Of a stretch of DNA of 7,919 bases, positions 1-6,302 are shown piece by piece. Position 1 is the first letter of the stretch. Every line of letters begins with the position of its first letter. The stretch comes from Thermoleophilaceae bacterium. Lineage in GTDB: Bacteria; Actinomycetota; Thermoleophilia; Solirubrobacterales; Thermoleophilaceae. The translations under genes were made by a program, and so were the position numbers. Below the pieces are notes generated by a model. That model had not been told where the DNA came from, did not search any database, and saw only the letters and a program-made list of their open reading frames with translations. The stretch is taken from assembly GCA_013696425.1 (NCBI GenBank), contig JACCYP010000014.1:1-7919 (forward strand). Reading direction: 5' to 3'.

Positions 1-418
1 GCTCACCGAGGCGCTCGCACCCCTGTTCGTCCCTCGCGCCGCCCGGCGCGAGGTGGCCGGGCTGCACCCGGAACCCGACCAGCTCGAGCGCCAGGCCGGG
101 CACGCACTCGCGCGCCCGCGCGAGCTCGCGCAGGGATGGAACGACACCGTGGGCCACCTCGACGTGCGCGAGACCCGCCCCGAGGCGGCCCGCTACCCCG
201 AGATCGCCACGCCGGTGTGGGTGGTGCGAGGGGCCCACGACGACGCCTGGACCCCACCCCCGCGCGAGGACGGGTACGAGGGGCTGCTCCCCGCCGAGCG
301 CGTAGAGATCTGGGCCGACGCCGGCCATAATGCCCCCTTCGAGCACCCGGCGCGGTTCGCCGCGCTGCTCAGGGAGTGGTGCGAGCGGGTGGGAGCTTCT
401 GCTCCACGAAGCGCGTGA
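1..418 (+). CDS. alpha/beta hydrolase-fold protein, 3' end only
   Basis: The frame is open from base 2 to the TGA at 416-418 and gives the last 138 residues of a protein whose start lies left of the window. The C-terminal half reads like an alpha/beta hydrolase: a core beta strand followed by the acid residue (TPVWVVRGAHDDAW, Asp80 or Asp81 of the visible part), then the catalytic-histidine motif DAGHNAPFEHP (His109), then a closing helix. The nucleophile elbow (GxSxG) would lie outside the window, so the triad cannot be completed here and no substrate can be inferred. The GTG at 53 is internal, because the frame continues upstream with good coding character. The gene converges on the metallo-hydrolase gene with a 50-nt overlap of the 3' ends. 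Confidence 0.8.
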   Translation, partial: LTEALAPLFVPRAARREVAGLHPEPDQLERQAGHALARPRELAQGWNDTVGHLDVRETRPEAARYPEIATPVWVVRGAHDDAWTPPPREDGYEGLLPAERVEIWADAGHNAPFEHPARFAALLREWCERVGASAPRSA

Positions 419-1052
419 AGCGCTCGCCGTCGATCGGCCTGCCGTGCCCCACGCAGATGAGCTCCGGCCGCAGCTCAGCCAGCCGCCTGATCGACTCGCG
501 GTTGCGGGCGGGATCCGGCGTGTATTTGCGCGGGGGCTCCTTCACCTGCGGCAGGCCGGTGGTCGTGTTGATCGTGTTGATCACGTCGCCCGCGACGAGT
601 ATGCGGTCGGACTCCCGCCAGTAGACGATGTGCCCCGGCGAATGCCCGGGCGCCTCGAGCACGGTGAAGCTCCCGACCGTGTCCCCCTCGCGCAGCGCCC
701 GCGCGACGGGGTGCGGCGGGCCCTTCCAGAACCGCCGCTGCAGGTTCGTGTCGAGGTTGCGGGGCTGCTGGCCAAGCCCCCACTCCCCCGTCTCCATGGC
801 CGCGACCTCGCCCTCCGGGCACCACAGCTCGAGGCCGCGTGCCTCACAGACCGCCTTGCTCGCGCCCTGGTGGTCGGCGTGGACGTGGGTGAGCACGTGC
901 GCGTGCAGGTCCACCCCGTCGAGCTCGCGCAGGATCCGCCGCCGCGCGAGCCTGGTGCGCGCGTCCACGAGATAGCCGTCCATCACGTAGGCGTTGATCA
1001 GGTTCGGGACGAGCCCGCGCAGCTGGAACAGGCCGGGCGCGACCTGGCGCAA
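369..1052 (-). CDS. metallo-beta-lactamase-fold hydrolase
   Basis: A 227-residue protein with the full metallo-beta-lactamase metal-site set: HVHADH at residues 56-61, then the histidine of PGHSPGH, the aspartate of VAGDVI, and the C-terminal histidine of CVGHGRP. These residues normally bind two Zn (or Fe/Zn) ions. The family is broad (glyoxalase II-like, lactonases, other hydrolases) and the substrate cannot be named. The start is taken as TTG at 1052-1050, two bases after the clpX stop: it gives the usual N-terminal strand (VAPGLFQLRG), no ATG or GTG lies nearby upstream, and the ATG at residue 24 would remove the first strands. There is no clear Shine-Dalgarno, so translation is probably coupled to clpX. 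It is the last gene of the tig-clpP-clpX run. The frame stays open far upstream through clpX, but that part is a shadow. Confidence 0.85.
   Translation of the reverse strand: MRQVAPGLFQLRGLVPNLINAYVMDGYLVDARTRLARRRILRELDGVDLHAHVLTHVHADHQGASKAVCEARGLELWCPEGEVAAMETGEWGLGQQPRNLDTNLQRRFWKGPPHPVARALREGDTVGSFTVLEAPGHSPGHIVYWRESDRILVAGDVINTINTTTGLPQVKEPPRKYTPDPARNRESIRRLAELRPELICVGHGRPIDGERFTRFVEQKLPPARTTP
389..424. terminator. tandem hairpins in the convergent overlap
   Basis: GTGGGAGC (389-396) pairs with GCTCCAC (401-407) around TTCT with one bulged G. Next to it AGCGC (410-414) pairs with GCGCT (420-424) around a 5-nt loop spanning the hydrolase stop codon. Both lie in or at the edge of the 50-nt overlap of the convergent genes, where termination in both directions is needed. 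No T-run. Confidence 0.4.
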
Positions 1053-1054
1053 GG

Positions 1055-2332
<1,278 letters not shown>

Positions 2333-2335
2333 GGC

Positions 2336-2389
2336 TTAGGCCCCGGGGGCCGTGGCAGACATCGGGTTCGGAGTTGGCTGACGCATCAT
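2336..2389 (-). other. possible 17-codon leader ORF ahead of clpX
   Basis: Between the clpP stop and the clpX start, an ATG-ATG pair (2389-2384) opens a 17-codon frame reading MMRQPTPNPMSATAPGA. It ends with TAA at 2338-2336, three bases before the clpX ATG and in the same frame. It occupies nearly the whole intergenic gap. It has no convincing Shine-Dalgarno, so chance is quite possible. If translated, it would deliver ribosomes to the poorly marked clpX start by reinitiation. Confidence 0.2.
2339..2351. repeat. GC-only inverted repeat just upstream of clpX
   Basis: GGCCCCGGGGGCC is a perfect inverted repeat with one central base. As RNA it could form a 5-bp stem with a 3-nt loop. It sits six bases upstream of the clpX start codon, where a Shine-Dalgarno would normally be. 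It may affect clpX translation or simply reflect base composition. Confidence 0.3.
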
Positions 2390-2392
2390 CGC

Positions 2393-2977
2393 CTAGTGCT
2401 TGGAGATGACCCGGTCGATGAGGTGGTAGTCCTTGGCCTCTTCGGCGGACATGAAGTAGTCGCGCTCGGTGTCCTTGGAGACCTTCTCGAACTCCTGGCC
2501 GGTGTGCTGGGCGAGGATCTCGTCGAGGCGGCGGCGCACGTCGATGATCTCCTTGGCGTGGATCTCGATGTCGGTGGCCTGGCCCTGGAAGGCGGAGGAG
2601 ACCTGGTGGATCAGGATCTTCGCGTTCGGCAGCGACATGCGCTTGTTGTCGGCACCTCCGGCGAGAAGTAGAGCCCCCATCGACATCGCGATGCCGACGC
2701 AGATGGTCGACACGTCGGGCTTGATGAACTGCATCGTGTCGTAGATCGCGAGGCCGGCGTAGACGGAGCCGCCGGGCGAGTTGATGTAGAGGGAGATGTC
2801 CTTGTCGGGGTCCTCCGACTCGAGGTGGAGGAGCTGGGCCACGATGAGGTTCGCGATGTCATCGGTGACCGGCGTGCCGAGAAACACGATGCGCTCGTTG
2901 AGGAGGCGCGAATAGATGTCGAAGGCGCGTTCCCCGCGGGAGGTCTGCTCGACGACCATCGGTACAAGTGGGCTCAT
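2393..2977 (-). CDS. clpP: ClpP, proteolytic subunit of ClpXP/ClpAP
   Basis: A 194-residue serine peptidase (family S14) that forms the tetradecameric chamber degrading substrates delivered by ClpX or ClpC. The catalytic triad is Ser99 (in GIAMSMGALLL), His124 (in KILIHQ) and Asp173 (in TERDYFMSAEEA). The conserved N-terminal LVPMVVEQTSRGERAFDIYSRLL segment and the handle region QGQATDIEIHAKEI are present. The residues before Ser are Ala-Met, where many ClpPs have Ala-Ala. The ATG at 2977 gives the typical short N terminus. The gene lies 103 nt downstream of tig and 60 nt upstream of clpX, as expected for a co-transcribed tig-clpP-clpX unit. Actinobacteria commonly carry a second clpP, but none is in this window. 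Confidence 0.97.
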   Translation of the reverse strand: MSPLVPMVVEQTSRGERAFDIYSRLLNERIVFLGTPVTDDIANLIVAQLLHLESEDPDKDISLYINSPGGSVYAGLAIYDTMQFIKPDVSTICVGIAMSMGALLLAGGADNKRMSLPNAKILIHQVSSAFQGQATDIEIHAKEIIDVRRRLDEILAQHTGQEFEKVSKDTERDYFMSAEEAKDYHLIDRVISKH

Positions 2978-3013
2978 GGCTCTCGCTTAGTTTCGGGTGG
3001 TGCGCCGGATTCC

Positions 3014-3030
3014 TTCCCGCAGCGCGGGAG
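3014..3030. repeat. hairpin in the tig-clpP gap
   Basis: TCCCGC at 3015-3020 and GCGGGA at 3024-3029 form a perfect 6-bp stem around a 3-nt loop, in the 103-nt gap between tig and clpP. No T-run follows on the minus strand. It is better read as a weak attenuator or a processing/stability element than as a classical terminator. Apart from this hairpin I see nothing in the gap. Confidence 0.35.
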
Positions 3031-3080
3031 GCCGAGTCTAGCGAGATGGATTTGCGGGCTCGCCGGGTTGGACGGACGTC

Positions 3081-4466
3081 TTACGAGCCCGGCGTCCAGA
3101 GCTTGCCGGACTTCTCTTTCGCTTCCTTCTCGGGCGTCCACATCTCCTCGCGCGCCTGCGCGCGCTCGGCCTCGATCGGCTTTGCGGACTCGACCATCAG
3201 GTCGAGTGCCTTGCGCATCGCGATGTCCTCGCGGAGCGCGTCGTCGCGGCCCTGCTCCTTGGCGTTCGCGAGCGCCTCGGCCACCTCGGCCTCCTCGGCG
3301 TCGGGCAGCGCATCGCGCAGGGTCTCGAGCAGCTCGTCGTCGGAGACCTCGACCTTCTCGGTCTCGATCACGGCTGCAAGCACGGCCTCGCGCTTGAGCG
3401 AGCGCTCGGCGTCCTCCTCCATCTCGGTCACGAGCTCCTCTTCGCCCTTGCCGGTCATCTGCAGGTAGGCGTTCGGGTCCATGCCCCGCCGCTGCAGGTT
3501 GCGGGCCATCGAGTGCCACATCTCGTGCGCCTTGCCGTGCACGAGGTCGTGGGGCACGTCCACGGTCGCGTTCGCCACCGCGGCGTCGAGCACGTTCTCG
3601 CGGTACTCGGCCTCGATCTGCTCGTCGAGGGCCTCCCTCATCCGCCCGCGCACGTCCTCGCGCAGCTCGTCCATCGAGTCGAAGCCGCCGGAGCTCACCG
3701 CGAACTCGTCGTCGAGCTCGGGGAGCTGCTTCTCGCGGACCTCCTTCACCTCGACGGCGAACTTCGCCTCCTTGCCGGCGAGGGCCTCGGAGCCGTAGTC
3801 CTCGGGGAAGGTCACGGCCACCTCGCGCTCGTCGTTCGCGCTCGCGCCGGTGAGCTGCTCCTCGAAGCCGGGGATCAGGCGGCCCGAGCCGAGCTCGAGC
3901 AGGTAGCCCCGCGCCTCGCCGCCCTCGAAGGGCTCGCCGTCGACGGAGCCGACGAAGTCGAGCACCACGAAGTCCCCCGCGCCCGCCTCGCGCTCGACCG
4001 ACTGGAGCGAGGCGAGCGACTCGCGCAGCGCCTCGACCTCGGTGTCGATCTCCGCGTCGGCCACCTCGGCCTCGCGGCGGCCGGCCTCGAGGCCGGTGTA
4101 GTCGCCGAGCGTGGCCTTGGGACGCACGCCCACCTCGAAGGAGAACTTGAGCGGCGCGCCCTTGTCCGGGAGGCCGGCGAGCTCGACCTTCGGGTCGCCG
4201 ACCGTCGCGATGCCCACCACGGCGTCGGAGTACCACTCGGGAAGCGCGCGGCGCACCGCCTCGTCGAGCACGGCCTCGCGGCCCATCCGCTGGAGCACCA
4301 CCTTCGGCGGCACCTTGCCCTTGCGGAAACCGGGGATCTTCAGCTCGTGGCCCATCGCCTCCGCGGCGGAGTCGAGCCGGGCCTCGACGGCGTCCGCGGC
4401 GACCTCGACGTCCACGCGCACGCGCGAGCCGGCGATCTCCTCGGTCTTGGCGGTCACGGCGCTCAC
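3081..4466 (-). CDS. tig: trigger factor, ribosome-associated chaperone and prolyl isomerase
   Basis: A 461-residue trigger factor. It docks at the ribosome exit tunnel and shields nascent chains. The N-terminal ribosome-binding domain carries the signature GFRKGKVP at residues 46-53. A central FKBP-type peptidyl-prolyl isomerase domain follows at about 164-245 (GDFVVLDFVGSVDG..., LIPGFEEQLTG, FPEDYG). The rest is the long helical, acidic C-terminal chaperone domain (about 250-461), with a Lys/Glu-rich tail holding two WTP motifs. The open frame continues 25 codons further up to 4541, but that stretch overlaps the divergent small gene and has no homology to the family start. GTG at 4466 is chosen because a TANNNT -10 box lies ten bases upstream; GTG at 4457 is the alternative. 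First gene of the tig-clpP-clpX-hydrolase run. Confidence 0.96.
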   Translation of the reverse strand: MSAVTAKTEEIAGSRVRVDVEVAADAVEARLDSAAEAMGHELKIPGFRKGKVPPKVVLQRMGREAVLDEAVRRALPEWYSDAVVGIATVGDPKVELAGLPDKGAPLKFSFEVGVRPKATLGDYTGLEAGRREAEVADAEIDTEVEALRESLASLQSVEREAGAGDFVVLDFVGSVDGEPFEGGEARGYLLELGSGRLIPGFEEQLTGASANDEREVAVTFPEDYGSEALAGKEAKFAVEVKEVREKQLPELDDEFAVSSGGFDSMDELREDVRGRMREALDEQIEAEYRENVLDAAVANATVDVPHDLVHGKAHEMWHSMARNLQRRGMDPNAYLQMTGKGEEELVTEMEEDAERSLKREAVLAAVIETEKVEVSDDELLETLRDALPDAEEAEVAEALANAKEQGRDDALREDIAMRKALDLMVESAKPIEAERAQAREEMWTPEKEAKEKSGKLWTPGS

Positions 4467-4476
4467 AAGAGGCGCG

Positions 4477-4486
4477 ACGATAGCGT
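4477..4486. promoter_or_regulatory. symmetric bidirectional -10 element, tig / 40-aa gene
   Basis: ACGATAGCGT fits ANNNTANNNT. The plus strand reads TAGCGT (4481-4486), seven bases before the GTG at 4494. The minus strand reads TATCGT (4482-4477), ten bases before the tig GTG at 4466. TANNNT is the usual actinobacterial -10 form. The spacing implies a leaderless or nearly leaderless mRNA on each side. No good -35 is seen. This is inferred from position and motif only. Confidence 0.5.
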
Positions 4487-4493
4487 GAAGGCC

Positions 4494-4616
4494 GTGACCG
4501 GCCGCCTCCTCGCGTGGATCTACACGGGACCCGCCGGCCACCTCTACGGGACGGTGGCCGACATCTTCAGTTACTGGGCGCGCTGGGTGCTGCGGCTACC
4601 CCCGCCTGGGGGTTAG
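4494..4616 (+). CDS. small hydrophobic/aromatic protein, 40 aa, unknown function
   Basis: A 40-codon gene starting GTG at 4494 and ending TAG at 4614-4616. The protein starts MTGRLLAWIYTGPAGHLYG and ends in WARWVLRL followed by PPPGG. It is rich in Trp, Tyr, Leu and Gly and carries a basic start and a GP(A)GHLYG turn, which suggests a membrane-inserted or membrane-peripheral peptide. Nearly every third codon position is G or C, as expected for a real gene here. From memory it resembles unannotated actinobacterial proteins with a TGPxGHLxGxxxD core; I cannot verify this and assign no function. The start is placed seven bases after a TANNNT box. GTG at 4485 is possible but would overlap that box. 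It diverges from tig and converges on the mini-repeat gene with overlapping stop codons. Confidence 0.65.
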   Translation: MTGRLLAWIYTGPAGHLYGTVADIFSYWARWVLRLPPPGG

Positions 4617-4617
4617 C
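4595..4617. terminator. bidirectional hairpin terminator at convergent stops
   Basis: GCTA plus CCCCC (4595-4603) pairs with GGGGG (4608-4612) and TAGC (4614-4617) around the loop GCCT, leaving only T4613 bulged: a 9-bp, very GC-rich stem. It covers the overlapping stop codons of the two convergent small genes. There is no T-run. GC-rich hairpins without a T-run are plausible terminators in actinobacteria, and the symmetry would serve both strands. Confidence 0.6.
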
Positions 4618-4804
4618 GAACGCGGGTGGTCGCCAGGATGCGTTCGCAGTTCTTGGTCCGCTTGCGCTCGTTGAAGTTGACGCGCACGGTGTCGACGCCC
4701 GGTCCGCAGTTGATCCGCGAGGGTGGGCCGGCGGTCGCTGCATTGATCGAATCGTTGCCACGCCCGCCCGAGACGATGTCGCGGCCGTTGCCCGTGTTGA
4801 TCAC
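4613..4804 (-). CDS. mini haemolysin-type (RTX-like) calcium-repeat protein, 63 aa
   Basis: GTG at 4804 to TAA at 4615-4613 encodes 63 residues. Residues 4-22 contain two back-to-back glycine/aspartate nonapeptide-like units (GNGRDIVSG, then GRGNDSINA), matching the GGxGxDxUx pattern of RTX beta-roll repeats that bind calcium. Residues 31-55 (INCGPGVDTVRVNFNE and KNCERI) match the closing segment often seen at the end of actinobacterial RTX-type proteins; Cys33 and Cys53 could form a disulfide. There is no signal peptide, which is odd for an otherwise extracellular module. A strong Shine-Dalgarno (AAGGAGGG) five bases upstream fixes the start and argues for real translation. The gene may be a stand-alone capping module or the relic of a larger protein. 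Confidence 0.7.
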   Translation of the reverse strand: MINTGNGRDIVSGGRGNDSINAATAGPPSRINCGPGVDTVRVNFNERKRTKNCERILATTRVR

Positions 4805-4809
4805 CGGCG

Positions 4810-4817
4810 CCCTCCTT
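4810..4817 (-). promoter_or_regulatory. strong Shine-Dalgarno that sets the mini-repeat start
   Basis: The minus strand reads AAGGAGGG, five bases before the GTG at 4804. Its first two bases are the last two of the TAA stop of the upstream 144-residue gene, so translation of the two genes is probably coupled. It is the best ribosome-binding site in the window. Confidence 0.75.
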
Positions 4818-5250
4818 ACAGCCGCGCCAGCAGCGCCGGGAGCTCCTCGCCCACGCCCTCCAGGGTGCCGACCGAGAACTCGTAGGCGTAGGGCTCGGCG
4901 GCGTCGAGCGGCAGCTCGATGCCACGGTAGGCCAAGGGCAACGGGCGGTCCGCGCCCCAGGTGGGATCGCCCACCCGGCCCTGCCGGTCCACGCACCAGG
5001 CGTGGCGCGCGAGCCACTCGGGCATGCCGGCGTGAAGGGTGTAGCCCTCCACGTAGGCGAGCTCGCCCTCGCCGGCCTTCGCGACCCGCCATGCGTTCGC
5101 GAAGCAGCACTTGCGCCGCCCGAGCTCGACGCCCTCGGGAAGCGTGCGCGGGTCGAACGGCCTGCCACGATCGAGCACGAGCCGGTGCGGCGGGAACTCC
5201 GCCTCGCGCTCGAGCGCCTCGATCAGCTTCGCCTGGAAGGGGGCCGGCAC
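4816..5250 (-). CDS. uncharacterised protein with Cys-His-Asp pattern, 144 aa
   Basis: GTG at 5250 to TAA at 4818-4816, 144 residues, no signal peptide or membrane segment. I recognise no named family with confidence. The conserved-looking core runs GRRKCCFANAWRVA (Cys48, Cys49), LAYVEGYTLHAGMPEW (66-79), ARHAWCVD (His83) and GRVGDPTW (Asp95), then a YRGIELPL strand. Cys, then His preceding Trp, then Asp before Pro-Thr-Trp is the order expected of a papain/transglutaminase-like catalytic core, so a cysteine hydrolase or transferase fold is plausible; this is inference. The start lies seven bases after a TANNNT box, with no Shine-Dalgarno, suggesting a leaderless mRNA. It is followed immediately by the mini-repeat gene and diverges from the luciferase-like gene. 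Confidence 0.8.
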   Translation of the reverse strand: MPAPFQAKLIEALEREAEFPPHRLVLDRGRPFDPRTLPEGVELGRRKCCFANAWRVAKAGEGELAYVEGYTLHAGMPEWLARHAWCVDRQGRVGDPTWGADRPLPLAYRGIELPLDAAEPYAYEFSVGTLEGVGEELPALLARL

Positions 5251-5257
5251 CCCGCGA

Positions 5258-5267
5258 ACTCTAGATT
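5258..5267. promoter_or_regulatory. symmetric bidirectional -10 element, 144-aa / luciferase-like gene
   Basis: ACTCTAGATT fits ANNNTANNNT. The plus strand reads TAGATT (5262-5267), six bases before the ATG at 5274. The minus strand reads TAGAGT (5263-5258), seven bases before the GTG at 5250. The two genes are separated by only 23 bases, so a shared promoter with leaderless transcripts both ways fits well. Confidence 0.6.
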
Positions 5268-5273
5268 CCGGGG

Positions 5274-6272
5274 ATGCGTCTCAGCGTGCTCGACCAGTCG
5301 CCGGTGTCCGAGGGCTCCTCGGGCGGCGAGGCCCTGCGGAACACGATCGAGCTGGCCCGCCTTGCCGACTCCCTCGGCTACGAGCGCTACTGGGTGGCCG
5401 AGCATCACGGCGGGCCGATGCTCGCGGGCCCCTCACCCGAGGTGCTGATCGGGCCGATCGCCTCGGCCACCGAGCGGATCCGGGTCGGCAGCGGCGGCGT
5501 GATGCTGCCGCACTACAGCCCGTTCAAGGTCGCGGAGAGCTTCAGCGTGCTGTGCGGCCTGTTCCCCGACCGGATCGACCTCGCGGTCGGGCGGGCGGCG
5601 GGCACCGACCCGATCACCACGCTGGCACTACAGCGCGACCGCCGCCAGACCGCGCCCGACGACTTCCCCCAGCAGCTCTCCGAGCTGATCGCCCACCTCG
5701 AGGACCGGCTGCCCGCCGACCATCCGTTCAAGCGCCTCGCCCGACTACCCGGAGGAGCCGGCCGGCCGGAGCTGTGGCTGCTCGGATCATCTCCCCAGAG
5801 CGCCATCTGGGCCGCTGAGCTCGGCCTGCACTACTCCTTCGCCGACTTCATCAACCCACAGGGCAAAGGCATCGCCGACATCTACCGCCAGCAGTTCGAG
5901 GACACCGAGAAGAACATCCAGGCGCGCGTGATGGTGTGCGTGTGGGCGCTGTGCGCCGATACCGACAAGGAGGCCGTGCGGCTCGCGACCAGCAGCCAGA
6001 TGGCGATGCGCCTGCTGCGCCAGGGACAGCTCATCCCGATCCCGCCGGTCAAGAAGGCAGTCGAGTTCCTCGCCCGCTCGGGCAAGGACCCCGCCCCGGC
6101 GGGCCGCGGCCGGCGGATGATTCTCGGCTCACCGGAGACGGTGCGCGAGGGGATCGAGGCGGCCGCCTCGGACTACGGTGCCGACGAGGTGATGGTGGTC
6201 GGCATCACCCACGACCACGCGGCGCGCATGCGCTCCTACGAACTGATTGCACAGGCCCTCCAACTCGACTAG
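5274..6272 (+). CDS. luciferase-like (LLM class) flavin-dependent monooxygenase
   Basis: A 332-residue protein of the bacterial luciferase-like TIM-barrel family, closest in pattern to the MsnO8/YhbW-type branch. It begins directly with the first barrel strand (MRLSVLDQSPVSEG). It contains the family hallmark YWVAEHH at 39-45, RIRVGSGGVMLPHYSPFKVAESF-type strands and loop at 68-90, and LAVGRAAGTD at 103-112. Members use reduced FMN (some use F420) to oxidise small organic substrates; neither cofactor nor substrate can be fixed from the sequence. The ATG at 5274 is supported by the family N terminus and by a TANNNT box six bases upstream. The TAG stop is eight bases before the putative Fur start, so read-through transcription into the nickel genes is possible. 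Confidence 0.93.
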   Translation: MRLSVLDQSPVSEGSSGGEALRNTIELARLADSLGYERYWVAEHHGGPMLAGPSPEVLIGPIASATERIRVGSGGVMLPHYSPFKVAESFSVLCGLFPDRIDLAVGRAAGTDPITTLALQRDRRQTAPDDFPQQLSELIAHLEDRLPADHPFKRLARLPGGAGRPELWLLGSSPQSAIWAAELGLHYSFADFINPQGKGIADIYRQQFEDTEKNIQARVMVCVWALCADTDKEAVRLATSSQMAMRLLRQGQLIPIPPVKKAVEFLARSGKDPAPAGRGRRMILGSPETVREGIEAAASDYGADEVMVVGITHDHAARMRSYELIAQALQLD

Positions 6273-6275
6273 GTT
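6270..6275 (+). promoter_or_regulatory. candidate -10 box for the Fur-family gene
   Basis: TAGGTT overlaps the stop codon of the luciferase-like gene. A weak TTGCAC at 6247-6252 lies 17 bases upstream in the -35 position. The predicted transcription start would fall about 6281-6283, at the left edge of the TTGCAA operator-like sequence. Weak on its own; supported by the arrangement. Confidence 0.35.
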
Positions 6276-6302
6276 CGCTATTGCAAGCCGTCGCAACTAG
6301 CG
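6276..6302. promoter_or_regulatory. inverted repeat, candidate metal-dependent Fur/Nur operator
   Basis: Left arm CGCTA-TTGC (6276-6284) and right arm GCAA-C-TAGCG (6293-6302) are complementary over nine bases with one unpaired C, around an 8-base centre. It can also be read as TTGCAA (6281-6286), four bases, then TCGCAA (6291-6296), close to the TTGCAA-type direct repeats I recall for nickel-responsive Nur boxes, though with one base less spacing. It lies immediately upstream of, or over, the start of a Fur-family gene, as expected for autoregulation. Confidence 0.5.

Noticed and set aside
2974..4236. 420-codon open frame on the minus strand
   Set aside because: Out-of-frame shadow of tig, mostly Arg and Gly; tig itself is unmistakable.
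3513..4493. Long plus-strand frame leading into the 40-residue gene
   Set aside because: Antisense to tig with shadow-like composition. Only the last 41 codons, after the tig start, look like a gene.
4467..4541. 25-codon N-terminal extension of trigger factor
   Set aside because: It overlaps the divergent small gene and its -10 element and does not resemble the N terminus of the family.
4805..5110. Upstream extension of the mini-repeat protein to 165 residues
   Set aside because: The extension is the frame-shifted shadow of the 144-residue gene. The strong Shine-Dalgarno places the start at 4804.
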